Assembly: GCA_937983015.1 (NCBI GenBank)
Contig: CALKAK010000120.1
Span: forward strand, 1-12,865
Direction: 5' to 3'
Source of the DNA: an uncultured Bacillaceae bacterium
GTDB taxonomy: Bacteria > Bacillota > Bacilli > Bacillales > Caldibacillaceae
Length of the DNA stretch: 12,865 nt
Part shown: one piece after another, positions 6,240-12,364 of the stretch
Position numbering within the stretch: the first letter of the stretch is position 1
Layout: each line of letters begins with the position of its first letter
Made by a program: the position numbers and the translations under genes
Notes under the pieces: model-generated
Database searches by the model: none
Seen by the model: only the letters and a program-made list of their open reading frames with translations
What the model was told of the DNA's origin: nothing

Positions 6240-7640
6240 TTAGATCACGATAGACTCCCGGCTTTCTATTTGTCTATAAATTTCTTCAGGGGATGTGAAC
6301 ATGGTCGTAGCTAAAGCCGTTGCATATTCAAAAAGAAATAGATGGTTGATTCGCTCTAGCTTTTGGAAACTGGGATGGGAATAGATGCTCCGTCCGGGTT
6401 TTGCATTCGCTTCAAAGAGCCAGGTATTCCCCTTTTGATCGATTCCGATATCCAAACCGATTTCCCCGATAAAGCCGCTCGAAAGTTTATCTAATGTTTC
6501 ACTGACGAGGAGGGCGGTTTCCCTTAACCGTTTAATCGCTGTGTGCCGGTTTTCGGTATCCAGGAAGATCTCTTCGATCGTTTTGATTTCTCCCCCCGAG
6601 ACTAAATGGGTTGTCGGGCTGTGTTCGCTGGAAACTTTCGCGGCTAGCGCGGTAACCGTCCATGTCCCGTCCTGCCGTTTATTCATGTGCAGGCGAAAAT
6701 CGACGGGGTTTCCTTTGTGCTTGATCAAGTCAATTCCCTGCTGGATGATGTATTGTCCTTTTGTTACATCTGAATTTAAATGGCGAATGAGGCTCGCTTT
6801 GTCGGTTGCGAAAAAGGAATGGATCCTTCCTTCTTCGTCCCGGAAATAACAGTTCCAGCGCCCGTTTTTATCTTTTTTAATTTCATATACGCCGTTTCCG
6901 TGGCTACCAGAAACCCATTTCAAATAAAGGTGATCGTACTTTTTGAGCATCTCTAATAAATCATGATCGTTTTGGAATAGAATGGTTTCCGGCAGGAACG
7001 AACGGATTGCTTCATTCTTAGCCAGCCGTTGATATAATTCCCATTTATTAAAAAAACCAGGATTGAACCAGGGAATTCCGTATTCCTTTTGCAGTTTTCG
7101 TTTGAGGTTTTGAATCGAATCCAGTTGTTCAATCCGGCGGTTCGGGATTCGATCATAAACGACATTCGGCAAGGGGACGAGCAGGGTCAACCAGCGGTCT
7201 TTTTTCCGGTCATAGAGGAAGCCATTTACCAAGCCTTCTTCCCATTGGATGTGTTGCACACCGAAGAGGATAGGAAGGACACCAGCAGATTGTGCATTTG
7301 CTAACAGTTTAGCGAAATAAAATGTGCGTTGGCCGAGGGGAGCTTGAGAAAAGTTTTTAAAACCGGCGGTAAAAACACCGACGACCGGACCGATCAAACA
7401 TTCACTACCGGATACGATTACATTCAGCTTTAAAGGAATATCGGGAATGGCCAGGGCTTCCATTAATGCTCTGGTAAGAAATATTCCATCTTTTCCGCGT
7501 GGTATTTTTCTTACTTTGGTGACTTCACGTGCTGAACCGAAGACAACGGTCATTTCGGGGATTTTTGCCAGTGATTCTGGCAGAAAAAGCAATTTTTCGT
7601 GATGATTGATCACGTATAAAGAATAGAGTTGTTTCGTCAT
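6240..7640 (-). CDS. YheC/YheD family endospore coat-associated ATP-grasp protein
   Basis: The family belongs to the ATP-grasp fold and is associated with the spore coat; its reaction is not established to my knowledge. From the ATG at 7640 the product is 466 residues, near the size of B. subtilis YheD (about 450) and longer than YheC (about 360). The N-terminal third (1-130) is the family's beta-rich part. The ATP-grasp region runs from about 190 to 440. It includes the glycine-rich nucleotide loop YLKWVSGSHGNGVY (about 239-252), VDFRLHM (about 313-319), and the metal-binding segment GEIGLDIGID plus WLFEANAKPGR (about 392-417). AGGAGG lies 7 bases before this ATG; an ATG directly before it (7643) leaves only 4 bases. 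The gene is divergent from yheB, as a relative of the yheDCBA group of B. subtilis, but only one family member is present. Confidence 0.9.
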   Translation of the reverse strand: MTKQLYSLYVINHHEKLLFLPESLAKIPEMTVVFGSAREVTKVRKIPRGKDGIFLTRALMEALAIPDIPLKLNVIVSGSECLIGPVVGVFTAGFKNFSQAPLGQRTFYFAKLLANAQSAGVLPILFGVQHIQWEEGLVNGFLYDRKKDRWLTLLVPLPNVVYDRIPNRRIEQLDSIQNLKRKLQKEYGIPWFNPGFFNKWELYQRLAKNEAIRSFLPETILFQNDHDLLEMLKKYDHLYLKWVSGSHGNGVYEIKKDKNGRWNCYFRDEEGRIHSFFATDKASLIRHLNSDVTKGQYIIQQGIDLIKHKGNPVDFRLHMNKRQDGTWTVTALAAKVSSEHSPTTHLVSGGEIKTIEEIFLDTENRHTAIKRLRETALLVSETLDKLSSGFIGEIGLDIGIDQKGNTWLFEANAKPGRSIYSHPSFQKLERINHLFLFEYATALATTMFTSPEEIYRQIESRESIVI

Positions 7641-7701
7641 CATGACGCCTCCTCATTTTCCGTTCCACGATGTCGAGGTCCTCACTGGGAGAAAGAATTA
7701 C

Positions 7702-7722
7702 AAACTTTTATGAGAAAAGTTT
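7702..7722. repeat. Perfect 8-5-8 inverted repeat, operator-like
   Basis: AAACTTTT (7702-7709), spacer ATGAG and AAAAGTTT (7715-7722) form a perfect inverted repeat about 60 bases upstream of the YheC/YheD start. There is no GC stem or T-run of terminator type, so a protein binding site is the more likely reading, though AT-richness raises the chance of coincidence. Confidence 0.45.
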
Positions 7723-7765
7723 TCAGCGGTTTTCAGAACAATCCAAATGATATTACAATGGTTTT

Positions 7766-7794
7766 TTACCGGTTCTTTCCTACTTGTATATAAT
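7766..7794 (+). promoter_or_regulatory. Possible promoter of yheB
   Basis: Perfect TATAAT at 7789-7794 with a weak -35 TTACCG (7766-7771) at 17-base spacing. It is 230 bases from the yheB start. Confidence 0.3.
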
Positions 7795-8023
7795 TATTTA
7801 TGAAGCCATTTCGAACAGAAAAACGTAAGTGTATAGAAAGAAAAGACGAGGGGCAATTCTTTTTTTATGTTATATCGTGGATGTAGTCCGTACATTGTAA
7901 AAAAATGAAAACAAGCGATTATATATCAATGTTGAAAATAAACTGGGCGAATACACAGAATATCCTATGCGAAGACAGCCAAAACTGTGACTTATTGGAA
8001 ATAACAAGGAAAGGCAGATTCTC

Positions 8024-9148
8024 ATGGAAATAATCGTACAAATGATCTTTATGATTGTGATCGGAGCTTTTATCGGTGGTTTAACGAATTTTATCGCGAT
8101 CAAGATGTTGTTCCGTCCTTTGCGGCCGCTGTATATCGGGAAATGGCAATTGCCTTTTTCGCCAGGAGTCATACCGAAACGGCGGGGGGAAATCGCTGCG
8201 CAACTTGGTAACCTCGTGGTCAATTATTTGTTTACGGCGGAAATGTTGAAACAACGCTGGGAGGAGTTTGGTTTTAGTAAGGAAATCGAGAAAGCTTTAA
8301 CAAAATGGGTGAAAGGATTTTTTCAATCGCAAGAAACACTTGCCGATTATTGTACGAGATTCGGACACCCGGAAGCGCCCGATAAAATACAGCGATACTT
8401 CGTTACAAAAAGCCTAGAACAATACCGGGAAATCATTGCCAAAAATGAAAACCGGCTCTTGCGGAATCTTTTACCGGAATCTTTGCAAGAGGATTTGCAG
8501 GCACGTATTCCTGAACTGTCCAAATATATCGTGTCAAAAATCAAGGTTTTTGTACAAAGTGAACATGTTCGTGTACTTCTTGAGCACCGTCTGGAAAAAG
8601 CGGTTGATGGAAAAGGGATGTTTAGCCAAATGGCCAGGTCCCTCATCGGCAACTTGCATATCGGCCGGTGGATGCAGGATGAAATCGCAAACCTCGTAGA
8701 CGATGAGCGCTTTCAAGTGGCGGTTAAGCAAATCCTGTTGGATGAATGGGAAAGATTACTCGATCAGACGATCGGAGAACTGGCACAAAAAGTGGATCAT
8801 AGCACTATACCGAGTTTGATCAGCGAGATCATCGATGTACAGGGGGTGTTCGCCAAACCGATTCAAAACTTGCCTTTAACCGATCTGGAAAAAATGATTG
8901 TGGATGTCGTAATCCCCAGGGCGGTGGAGATCGGCTCGGAAAAATTGCTGGAAGCACTACCCCGTTTACTTGAAAAAATCGATATCGCCCAGCTTGTCGA
9001 AAATCAAGTCAATTCTTATTCTCTCGAAAAACTGGAAGAGCTGATTTTATCATTTACTAAGAAGGAACTGAGCATGATCACGCATCTCGGTGCCTATCTC
9101 GGCGGTTTCATCGGTCTGATTCAGGGGCTTTTAACGATGCTTTTTTAA
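8024..9148 (+). CDS. yheB: YheB, DUF445 family membrane protein
   Basis: This is a 374-residue protein; B. subtilis YheB is about 377. The N-terminus is a membrane helix (about 5-30, with GAFIGGLTNFIAIKMLF) followed by the family block FRPLRPLYIGKWQLPFSPGV and IPKRRGEIAAQLG. The long middle (about 75-345) is helical and charged. A second membrane segment ends the protein (HLGAYLGGFIGLIQGLLTML, about 352-373). The layout suggests both ends in the membrane with a large soluble part between. DUF445 has no settled function. AAGGAAAGG stands about 9 bases before the ATG. yheA follows 127 bases later on the same strand with no clear terminator between, as in B. subtilis where the two are neighbours. 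Confidence 0.93.
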   Translation: MEIIVQMIFMIVIGAFIGGLTNFIAIKMLFRPLRPLYIGKWQLPFSPGVIPKRRGEIAAQLGNLVVNYLFTAEMLKQRWEEFGFSKEIEKALTKWVKGFFQSQETLADYCTRFGHPEAPDKIQRYFVTKSLEQYREIIAKNENRLLRNLLPESLQEDLQARIPELSKYIVSKIKVFVQSEHVRVLLEHRLEKAVDGKGMFSQMARSLIGNLHIGRWMQDEIANLVDDERFQVAVKQILLDEWERLLDQTIGELAQKVDHSTIPSLISEIIDVQGVFAKPIQNLPLTDLEKMIVDVVIPRAVEIGSEKLLEALPRLLEKIDIAQLVENQVNSYSLEKLEELILSFTKKELSMITHLGAYLGGFIGLIQGLLTMLF

Positions 9149-9221
9149 GGATGAAAAAACGGCGCACACCTCGCTTTTTCCGTCATAGTTTGTTATAGTG
9201 GGTGTATGATAATTAGGGGGA

Positions 9222-9239
9222 CGTGATATCGATATCGCG
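9222..9239. repeat. 18-base near-perfect palindrome before yheA
   Basis: CGTGATATCGATATCGCG contains the perfect 12-base palindrome GATATCGATATC (9225-9236) and extends to 9 bp per arm with one mismatch. It lies about 36 bases upstream of the yheA start, downstream of a TATGAT (9205-9210) that could be a -10. It may be an operator or a leader hairpin. Confidence 0.45.
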
Positions 9240-9275
9240 AGCTCTTTTTATCGAAACTATTCTGGAGGTTACGTG

Positions 9276-9626
9276 ATGGCTGAGAAAATTTTTGCATCGG
9301 CGGGGACGCTCGAACAGGCGATTCGTGAGAGCGAGGAATTTCACCGCTTGAAACAACTTTATGAAGAAGTGTTCGCCGACGAAGAAACAAGAAAATTGTT
9401 TACTAATTTCCGGGACATGCAACTGCGTCTTCAGGAAAAACAAATGAAAATGGAGCCGATCAGCGAGGAGGAAGTCAAGGAAGCCCAGGAGACGGTAAGT
9501 CTCATCCAGGCTAATGAAAAAATCGTTCAACTCATGCAAGCCGAACAAGAGATGAGTGTGGTGATCATGGAGATCAACAAGATCGTCATGAAACCATTGG
9601 AAGAATTATACAGCGATAAAATTTAA
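9276..9626 (+). CDS. yheA: YheA, YlbF/YmcA-like family protein
   Basis: This is a 116-residue all-helical cytoplasmic protein. It follows B. subtilis YheA closely as I remember it: an N-terminal helix, SEEFHRLKQLYEEVFADEE, NFRDMQLRLQEKQM, the EEEVKEAQETVSLIQ helix, and the conserved end NKIVMKPLEELY. Relatives YlbF and YmcA (RicF/RicA) help RNase Y-dependent mRNA processing and Spo0A activation in B. subtilis; YheA's own job is not known to me, so that role should not be carried over. The ATG at 9276 has GGAGG 7 bases upstream; the GTG directly before it (9273) leaves only 4. It ends in a clear terminator and probably shares transcription with yheB. Confidence 0.93.
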   Translation: MAEKIFASAGTLEQAIRESEEFHRLKQLYEEVFADEETRKLFTNFRDMQLRLQEKQMKMEPISEEEVKEAQETVSLIQANEKIVQLMQAEQEMSVVIMEINKIVMKPLEELYSDKI

Positions 9627-9640
9627 TATACACGATCAAG

Positions 9641-9681
9641 CCATCGTTAGGAAGACAAAATCCTTGCGATGGCGTTTTTTT
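9641..9681 (+). terminator. Intrinsic terminator after yheA
   Basis: GCCATCG (9641-9647) pairs with CGATGGC (9667-9673). An inner AGGA/TCCT pairing shortens the loop, and seven T follow (9675-9681). It lies 14 bases after the yheA stop. Confidence 0.85.
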
Positions 9682-10017
9682 GCGTAAAAATTAGGAAGGC
9701 TTTAAAGTAGCTCCTTTTGCGGGGTTTTTTGAGGATTTTGCGAAACAAGCACGCTTTCTCGGCGAGACCAGTAGTATAGCGATCGGTTCCCAACGACCAA
9801 AAATGAACTTTTCTAATACAAGTTTCCAAGGGATGGGGTAGAAGAATTTTTTTCGACGGGTCCTGTTCACGAGGTCTTTCACGAAAAATATTATTGTAGA
9901 AAAATAATTTAGCGAATACGGTTTCATAGTTTAGTTGTTGGAATACTCTTGAAACTATTATAGAATATCATTCGGGACGATATGTTGCGAAAATGTGAAC
10001 ATCGATAATTGAATTTT

Positions 10018-10046
10018 TTGCATTTTTCCATAAAAATGATTATGAT
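10018..10046 (+). promoter_or_regulatory. Possible sigma-A promoter of yjlC-ndh
   Basis: TTGCAT (10018-10023) and TATGAT (10041-10046) are 17 bases apart; the -10 is a 5/6 match. It would give a leader of nearly 190 bases. Other AT-rich -10-like strings nearby, such as CATAAT at 10122-10127, make this uncertain. Confidence 0.3.
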
Positions 10047-10106
10047 TAATATAAAACAAGGAATTTTCCAAAATTTGTCCACAAATATGTGAAAGTGTAT
10101 CCGGAA

Positions 10107-10123
10107 TTGTGACAATTTCAACA
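10107..10123 (+). promoter_or_regulatory. Degenerate Rex-like site
   Basis: TTGTGACAATTTCAACA resembles the Rex consensus TTGTGAANNNNTTCACAA in its left half, while the right half is imperfect and one base closer. B. subtilis yjlC-ndh is under Rex control, which motivated the search. Tentative. Confidence 0.25.
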
Positions 10124-10162
10124 TAATATCAACATAAAAGATCTTTAGAAACAATTAAGCTA

Positions 10163-10180
10163 TTGTGAAAGGTTTACATA
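10163..10180 (+). promoter_or_regulatory. Second Rex/ResD-like site
   Basis: TTGTGAAAGGTTTACATA matches the left half of the Rex consensus fully (TTGTGAA), with a partly matching right half (TTTACA). The left half also resembles the ResD box TTTGTGAAT. It lies about 60 bases upstream of yjlC. Confidence 0.3.
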
Positions 10181-10191
10181 TTCTGCCGGAA

Positions 10192-10210
10192 AATGGTGAC
10201 TACCACCATT
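10192..10210 (+). repeat. Perfect 7-5-7 inverted repeat in the yjlC leader
   Basis: AATGGTG (10192-10198), loop ACTAC and CACCATT (10204-10210) form a perfect stem ending 14 bases before the ribosome binding site. No T-run follows, so it is an operator or an mRNA 5' hairpin rather than a terminator. Confidence 0.5.
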
Positions 10211-10240
10211 CAAGATAAATTTTAGAAGGGAGAATGGGGA

Positions 10241-10675
10241 ATGACCAATCAAGTGGAAGAAGGAGTATTGAAAAACACGGAACCTGCAACCCAGGGGGAA
10301 AAGGATGTTTTAGAACAGCTGTTGAAGCCCGAGGTACAGGAGTCGATTTCGGCCCTTGTCGAACAGCTGCCGAAATTAACCGAAATGGTCACACAATTAA
10401 CCGCTATTTATGAAACCGTGAACTCGCTTTTGACAGATGAATTACTCAAATCGGAAACGGCAAAAGCAACGAGAGATATCCTCGGTCCTGTCGTTGATTC
10501 GCTGAAAGCGGTGACGAAAAATGCGATGGAAGCCAAAGAGCGGGCGGAAGCAAGGGATGAAGTGATCGGTCTTTTCGGTCTTTTAAAACTATTAAAAGAC
10601 CCGCAAACGCAAAAAGTCCTGAGATTTTTGAGCGCCTATCTGGAAGTCTGTAACGAAGCCGATAAAAACGAATAA
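10241..10675 (+). CDS. yjlC: YjlC, DUF1641 family protein encoded with NADH dehydrogenase
   Basis: This is a 144-residue, mostly helical, soluble protein with the DUF1641 signature GLFGLLKLLKDPQTQKVLRF near its C-terminus (about 109-128). The N-terminal part is acidic and includes a helical stretch rich in Leu and Thr (VEQLPKLTEMVTQLTAIYET). B. subtilis yjlC precedes ndh in the same way, and the pair forms an operon. The exact function of YjlC is unknown; relatives are often encoded beside oxidoreductases (for example B. subtilis yrhD near formate dehydrogenase-like genes), so an accessory role to a membrane redox enzyme is a fair inference. GAAGGGAG stands 8 bases before the ATG. ndh starts 24 bases after its stop. 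Confidence 0.9.
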   Translation: MTNQVEEGVLKNTEPATQGEKDVLEQLLKPEVQESISALVEQLPKLTEMVTQLTAIYETVNSLLTDELLKSETAKATRDILGPVVDSLKAVTKNAMEAKERAEARDEVIGLFGLLKLLKDPQTQKVLRFLSAYLEVCNEADKNE

Positions 10676-10699
10676 CAATTTTACGTGAGGGGGATTTTC

Positions 10700-11878
10700 A
10701 TGGCAAAAGAAGTCGTCATTCTGGGGGCAGGTTATGGTGGAGTCCTTGCCGCCTTAACCGTTCGTGAATATTTATCCAAAGATGAAGCGAATGTAACACT
10801 TGTTAACAAATACCCGACCCATCAAATCATCACCGAACTGCACCGTCTCGCTGCCGGAAACGTTTCCGAGCATCGCCTGGCGTTACCGCTAGATCGACTC
10901 TTTAAAGGAAAAGATGTCAATCTCGTGATCGCTGAAGTTGAATCTTTCAATGTGGAAAATAAACAGGTCAAACTTTCCAACGGTGATACGCTCGGCTATG
11001 ATGTTCTCGTCGTTGGTCTCGGCAGTGTCACCAATTTCTTCGGCATCCCGGGACTTGCCGAAAATAGTCTCGTCTTAAAATCGGTAGACGATGCGAAGAA
11101 GATCTGTCAGCATATTGAAGAACGGATCAAATCTTATGCCAAGACAAAAGATCCGGCTGATGCCACGATCGTCATCGGCGGTGGTGGCTTAACCGGCGTC
11201 GAGCTTGTCGGTGAAATCGTTGACTGGATGCCTAAGTTGACGAAAAAATATGGCGTTGACCGTGATGAAATTCACATTAAATTAGTCGAGGGAATGCCGA
11301 AGATTTTACCGGTCCTGCCAGATCCCTTGATCGAATACGCTACCGAAAGCCTGGAAAAACGGGGTGTCGAGTTCATTACAGGAGTGTTCGTCACCGGTGT
11401 GGAAGGAAATGTCATCGAGTTGAAAGATGGTTCGAAAATCACCGCTAATACCTTCATCTGGACGGGAGGAATTGCCGGTAATCCGCTCGTCGGTGAATCC
11501 GGTCTAGAAGTGAATCGCGGCAGAGCGACCGTCAATGAGTACTTGCAGTCCACATCCCATCCGGATGTGTTCGTCGTTGGCGATAGCGCTGTTGCGTTTA
11601 AACCGGACGGAAAACCGTACCCGCCTACGGCACAAAACTCCTGGCAAATGGGTAAAACGGCCGGATACAATGTGTACGCCTATTTAACGGGCGGCGCGAT
11701 GGAGAAGTTTGCTCCGGTTGATTTAGGTACCTTGGCCAGTCTCGGGCGGAAAGATTGTGTAGCCGTAGTTGGAGCCAACCGCACTCATCTGAAAGGTACA
11801 CCGGCTGCGATTTTGAAAGAAGCGAGCAATGTTCGTTACCTGTCCCATATTAAAGGTTTATTCTCCTACGTCTATTAA
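10700..11878 (+). CDS. ndh: Type II NADH dehydrogenase (NADH:menaquinone oxidoreductase)
   Basis: This single-subunit, FAD-containing, non-proton-pumping enzyme oxidises NADH and reduces menaquinone at the inner face of the membrane. From the ATG at 10700 it is 392 residues, the same as B. subtilis Ndh (YjlD). The FAD-binding Rossmann motif GAGYGG is at 9-14; the NADH-binding motif GGGGLTGVE is at 160-168, followed by Glu172; TFIWTGG is at 251-257; the second FAD motif VGDSA is at 293-297; and the quinone-site motif AQNSWQ is at 311-316. The C-terminus (HIKGLFSYVY) is the amphipathic membrane-anchoring end. GAGGGGG is 6 bases before the ATG; a GTG at 10685 overlaps it and is rejected. In B. 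subtilis the operon is repressed by Rex at low NADH/NAD ratio. Confidence 0.96.
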   Translation: MAKEVVILGAGYGGVLAALTVREYLSKDEANVTLVNKYPTHQIITELHRLAAGNVSEHRLALPLDRLFKGKDVNLVIAEVESFNVENKQVKLSNGDTLGYDVLVVGLGSVTNFFGIPGLAENSLVLKSVDDAKKICQHIEERIKSYAKTKDPADATIVIGGGGLTGVELVGEIVDWMPKLTKKYGVDRDEIHIKLVEGMPKILPVLPDPLIEYATESLEKRGVEFITGVFVTGVEGNVIELKDGSKITANTFIWTGGIAGNPLVGESGLEVNRGRATVNEYLQSTSHPDVFVVGDSAVAFKPDGKPYPPTAQNSWQMGKTAGYNVYAYLTGGAMEKFAPVDLGTLASLGRKDCVAVVGANRTHLKGTPAAILKEASNVRYLSHIKGLFSYVY

Positions 11879-11884
11879 TGAAAA

Positions 11885-11930
11885 GAAGAAGGAGCGAGCC
11901 CGAAACAGCGGAATCGCTCCTTTTTCATTT
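11885..11930. terminator. Bidirectional terminator between ndh and yhzD
   Basis: AAGGAGCGA (11889-11897) and TCGCTCCTT (11914-11922) form a 9-bp stem with a 16-base loop, followed on the plus strand by T-rich TTTCATTT. On the minus strand CTTCTTCTTTTC follows. It sits between the convergent ndh and yhzD stops and probably serves both. Confidence 0.8.
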
Positions 11931-12114
11931 ACGTATGAAATAATAACAACCTTCCCTCTGGTGAAACGACCCGGTGCGTTTTTTCCAGAGCCTCATGTTC
12001 ACGCAAAATCTCTTCTCCTTTTGTTTTCGCCTCCGCATCGTTTTCTGCCGTAAAGGTCTGATCGATTATTTTTTTTCCATCCTTTTCAAAAGCTGTCACC
12101 GTATATGTTTTCAA
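11929..12114 (-). CDS. yhzD: YhzD-like small protein
   Basis: This is a 61-residue protein resembling B. subtilis YhzD: MKTYTVTAFEKDGKKI, then a DAEAKTKGEEIL helix, and the characteristic end THRVVSPEGRLLLFH. The function is unknown. I place the start at the TTG at 12114 because AAGGGG lies 9 bases upstream and because family members, as I recall them, begin with M-K-x-Y. The in-frame ATG at 12123 would add three residues (MVV) but directly abuts the AAAGGGG and leaves no spacing. A good sigma-A promoter lies just upstream, and the stop falls next to the terminator shared with ndh. In B. subtilis yhzD belongs, as far as I recall, to the yha region that also carries yhaQ. Confidence 0.75.
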   Translation of the reverse strand: MKTYTVTAFEKDGKKIIDQTFTAENDAEAKTKGEEILREHEALEKTHRVVSPEGRLLLFHT

Positions 12115-12146
12115 GACGACCATCCCCTTTTTGCGATTTTACTTTT

Positions 12147-12175
12147 ACTATAAAGAGAAACTATTATTTTTTAAA
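12147..12175 (-). promoter_or_regulatory. Probable sigma-A promoter of yhzD
   Basis: On the minus strand TTTAAA (12170-12175) and TATAGT (12147-12152) are exactly 17 bases apart, 4/6 and 5/6 matches. The -10 ends about 32 bases before the proposed start codon. Confidence 0.5.
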
Positions 12176-12327
12176 GAAAATTGAACCTCTTCATGTTGTA
12201 ATACGTATATTCTTACTGAATGCGAGGAACGGATTGCCGGATCACTTACAGGAACGCTCCTCCATGGAAAACAGCTGCGCCATTGAACGGGATTTAATTT
12301 TTTAAAGAATTTAAGCCGCTCGTTGGC

Positions 12328-12333
12328 TATAAT
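12328..12333 (+). promoter_or_regulatory. -10 box of the YhaQ-type ATPase gene
   Basis: A perfect TATAAT lies 32 bases upstream of the ATG. No good -35 is found at 16-18 bases, so an activator or a weak basal promoter is possible. Confidence 0.4.
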
Positions 12334-12337
12334 TAGA

Positions 12338-12351
12338 ATGAATGCGTTCAT
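12338..12351. repeat. Operator-like palindrome at the transcription start of the YhaQ-type gene
   Basis: ATGAA-TGCG-TTCAT is a perfect 5-4-5 inverted repeat starting 5 bases after the TATAAT and ending directly before the AGGAGG. It would cover the transcription start and could block it when bound by a repressor. Confidence 0.45.
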
Positions 12352-12364
12352 GAGGAGGAAAATA

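Larger units (their letters stand above)
7644..8023. other. 380-base divergent intergenic region between YheC/YheD gene and yheB
   Basis: No credible gene is seen. The region holds the upstream sequences of both divergent genes, the palindrome at 7702-7722, two copies of GTTTTCAG (7719-7726 and 7729-7736), and an isolated TATAAT at 7789-7794 on the plus strand. If that -10 is used, the yheB transcript would have a leader of about 220 bases. I found no clear sporulation sigma-factor promoter for the YheC/YheD gene. Confidence 0.5.
9682..10240. other. 559-base gene-free region upstream of yjlC-ndh
   Basis: No open frame here has a credible start, ribosome binding site or recognisable product; short minus-strand frames at 9691-9927 and 9924-10154 give hydrophobic or Phe/Lys-rich peptides of no family. 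The part up to about 9840 is of mixed composition and I cannot explain it. From about 9840 the DNA is strongly AT-rich and holds candidate promoter elements, TGTGA motifs at 9994, 10088, 10108 and 10164, a tandem repeat at 10118-10137 and a leader hairpin at 10192-10210. It looks like an unusually long regulatory region, or a remnant of lost genes plus a promoter. Confidence 0.5.

Noticed and set aside
7868..7909. Tiny open frame MLYRGCSPYIVKK upstream of yheB
   Set aside because: Only 13 codons; the nearest purine-rich stretch (GAGGGG) is about 13 bases from the ATG, too far for a normal ribosome binding site, and I recognise no family.
9155..9180. Possible terminator between yheB and yheA
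   Set aside because: Only a weak A/T stem around a 3-bp GCG/CGC core; not convincing as an intrinsic terminator.
3161..9655. A 17-base near-repeat (AAGCCATCGTTA + T/G + GAAG) at 3161-3177 and 9639-9655
   Set aside because: A shared 12-mer is expected by chance several times in a window of this size, and the second copy is part of the yheA terminator stem.
9691..9732. AGGAAGGC/GCTCCT followed by a T-run, as a second terminator or T-box element
   Set aside because: The stem needs bulges, the T-run is displaced by GCGGGG, and the conserved T-box sequences are absent.
9691..10154. Minus-strand open frames of 78 and 76 codons in the gap before yjlC
   Set aside because: No ribosome binding sites, Phe/Ile/Lys-rich content as expected from translating AT-rich DNA, and no resemblance to known proteins.
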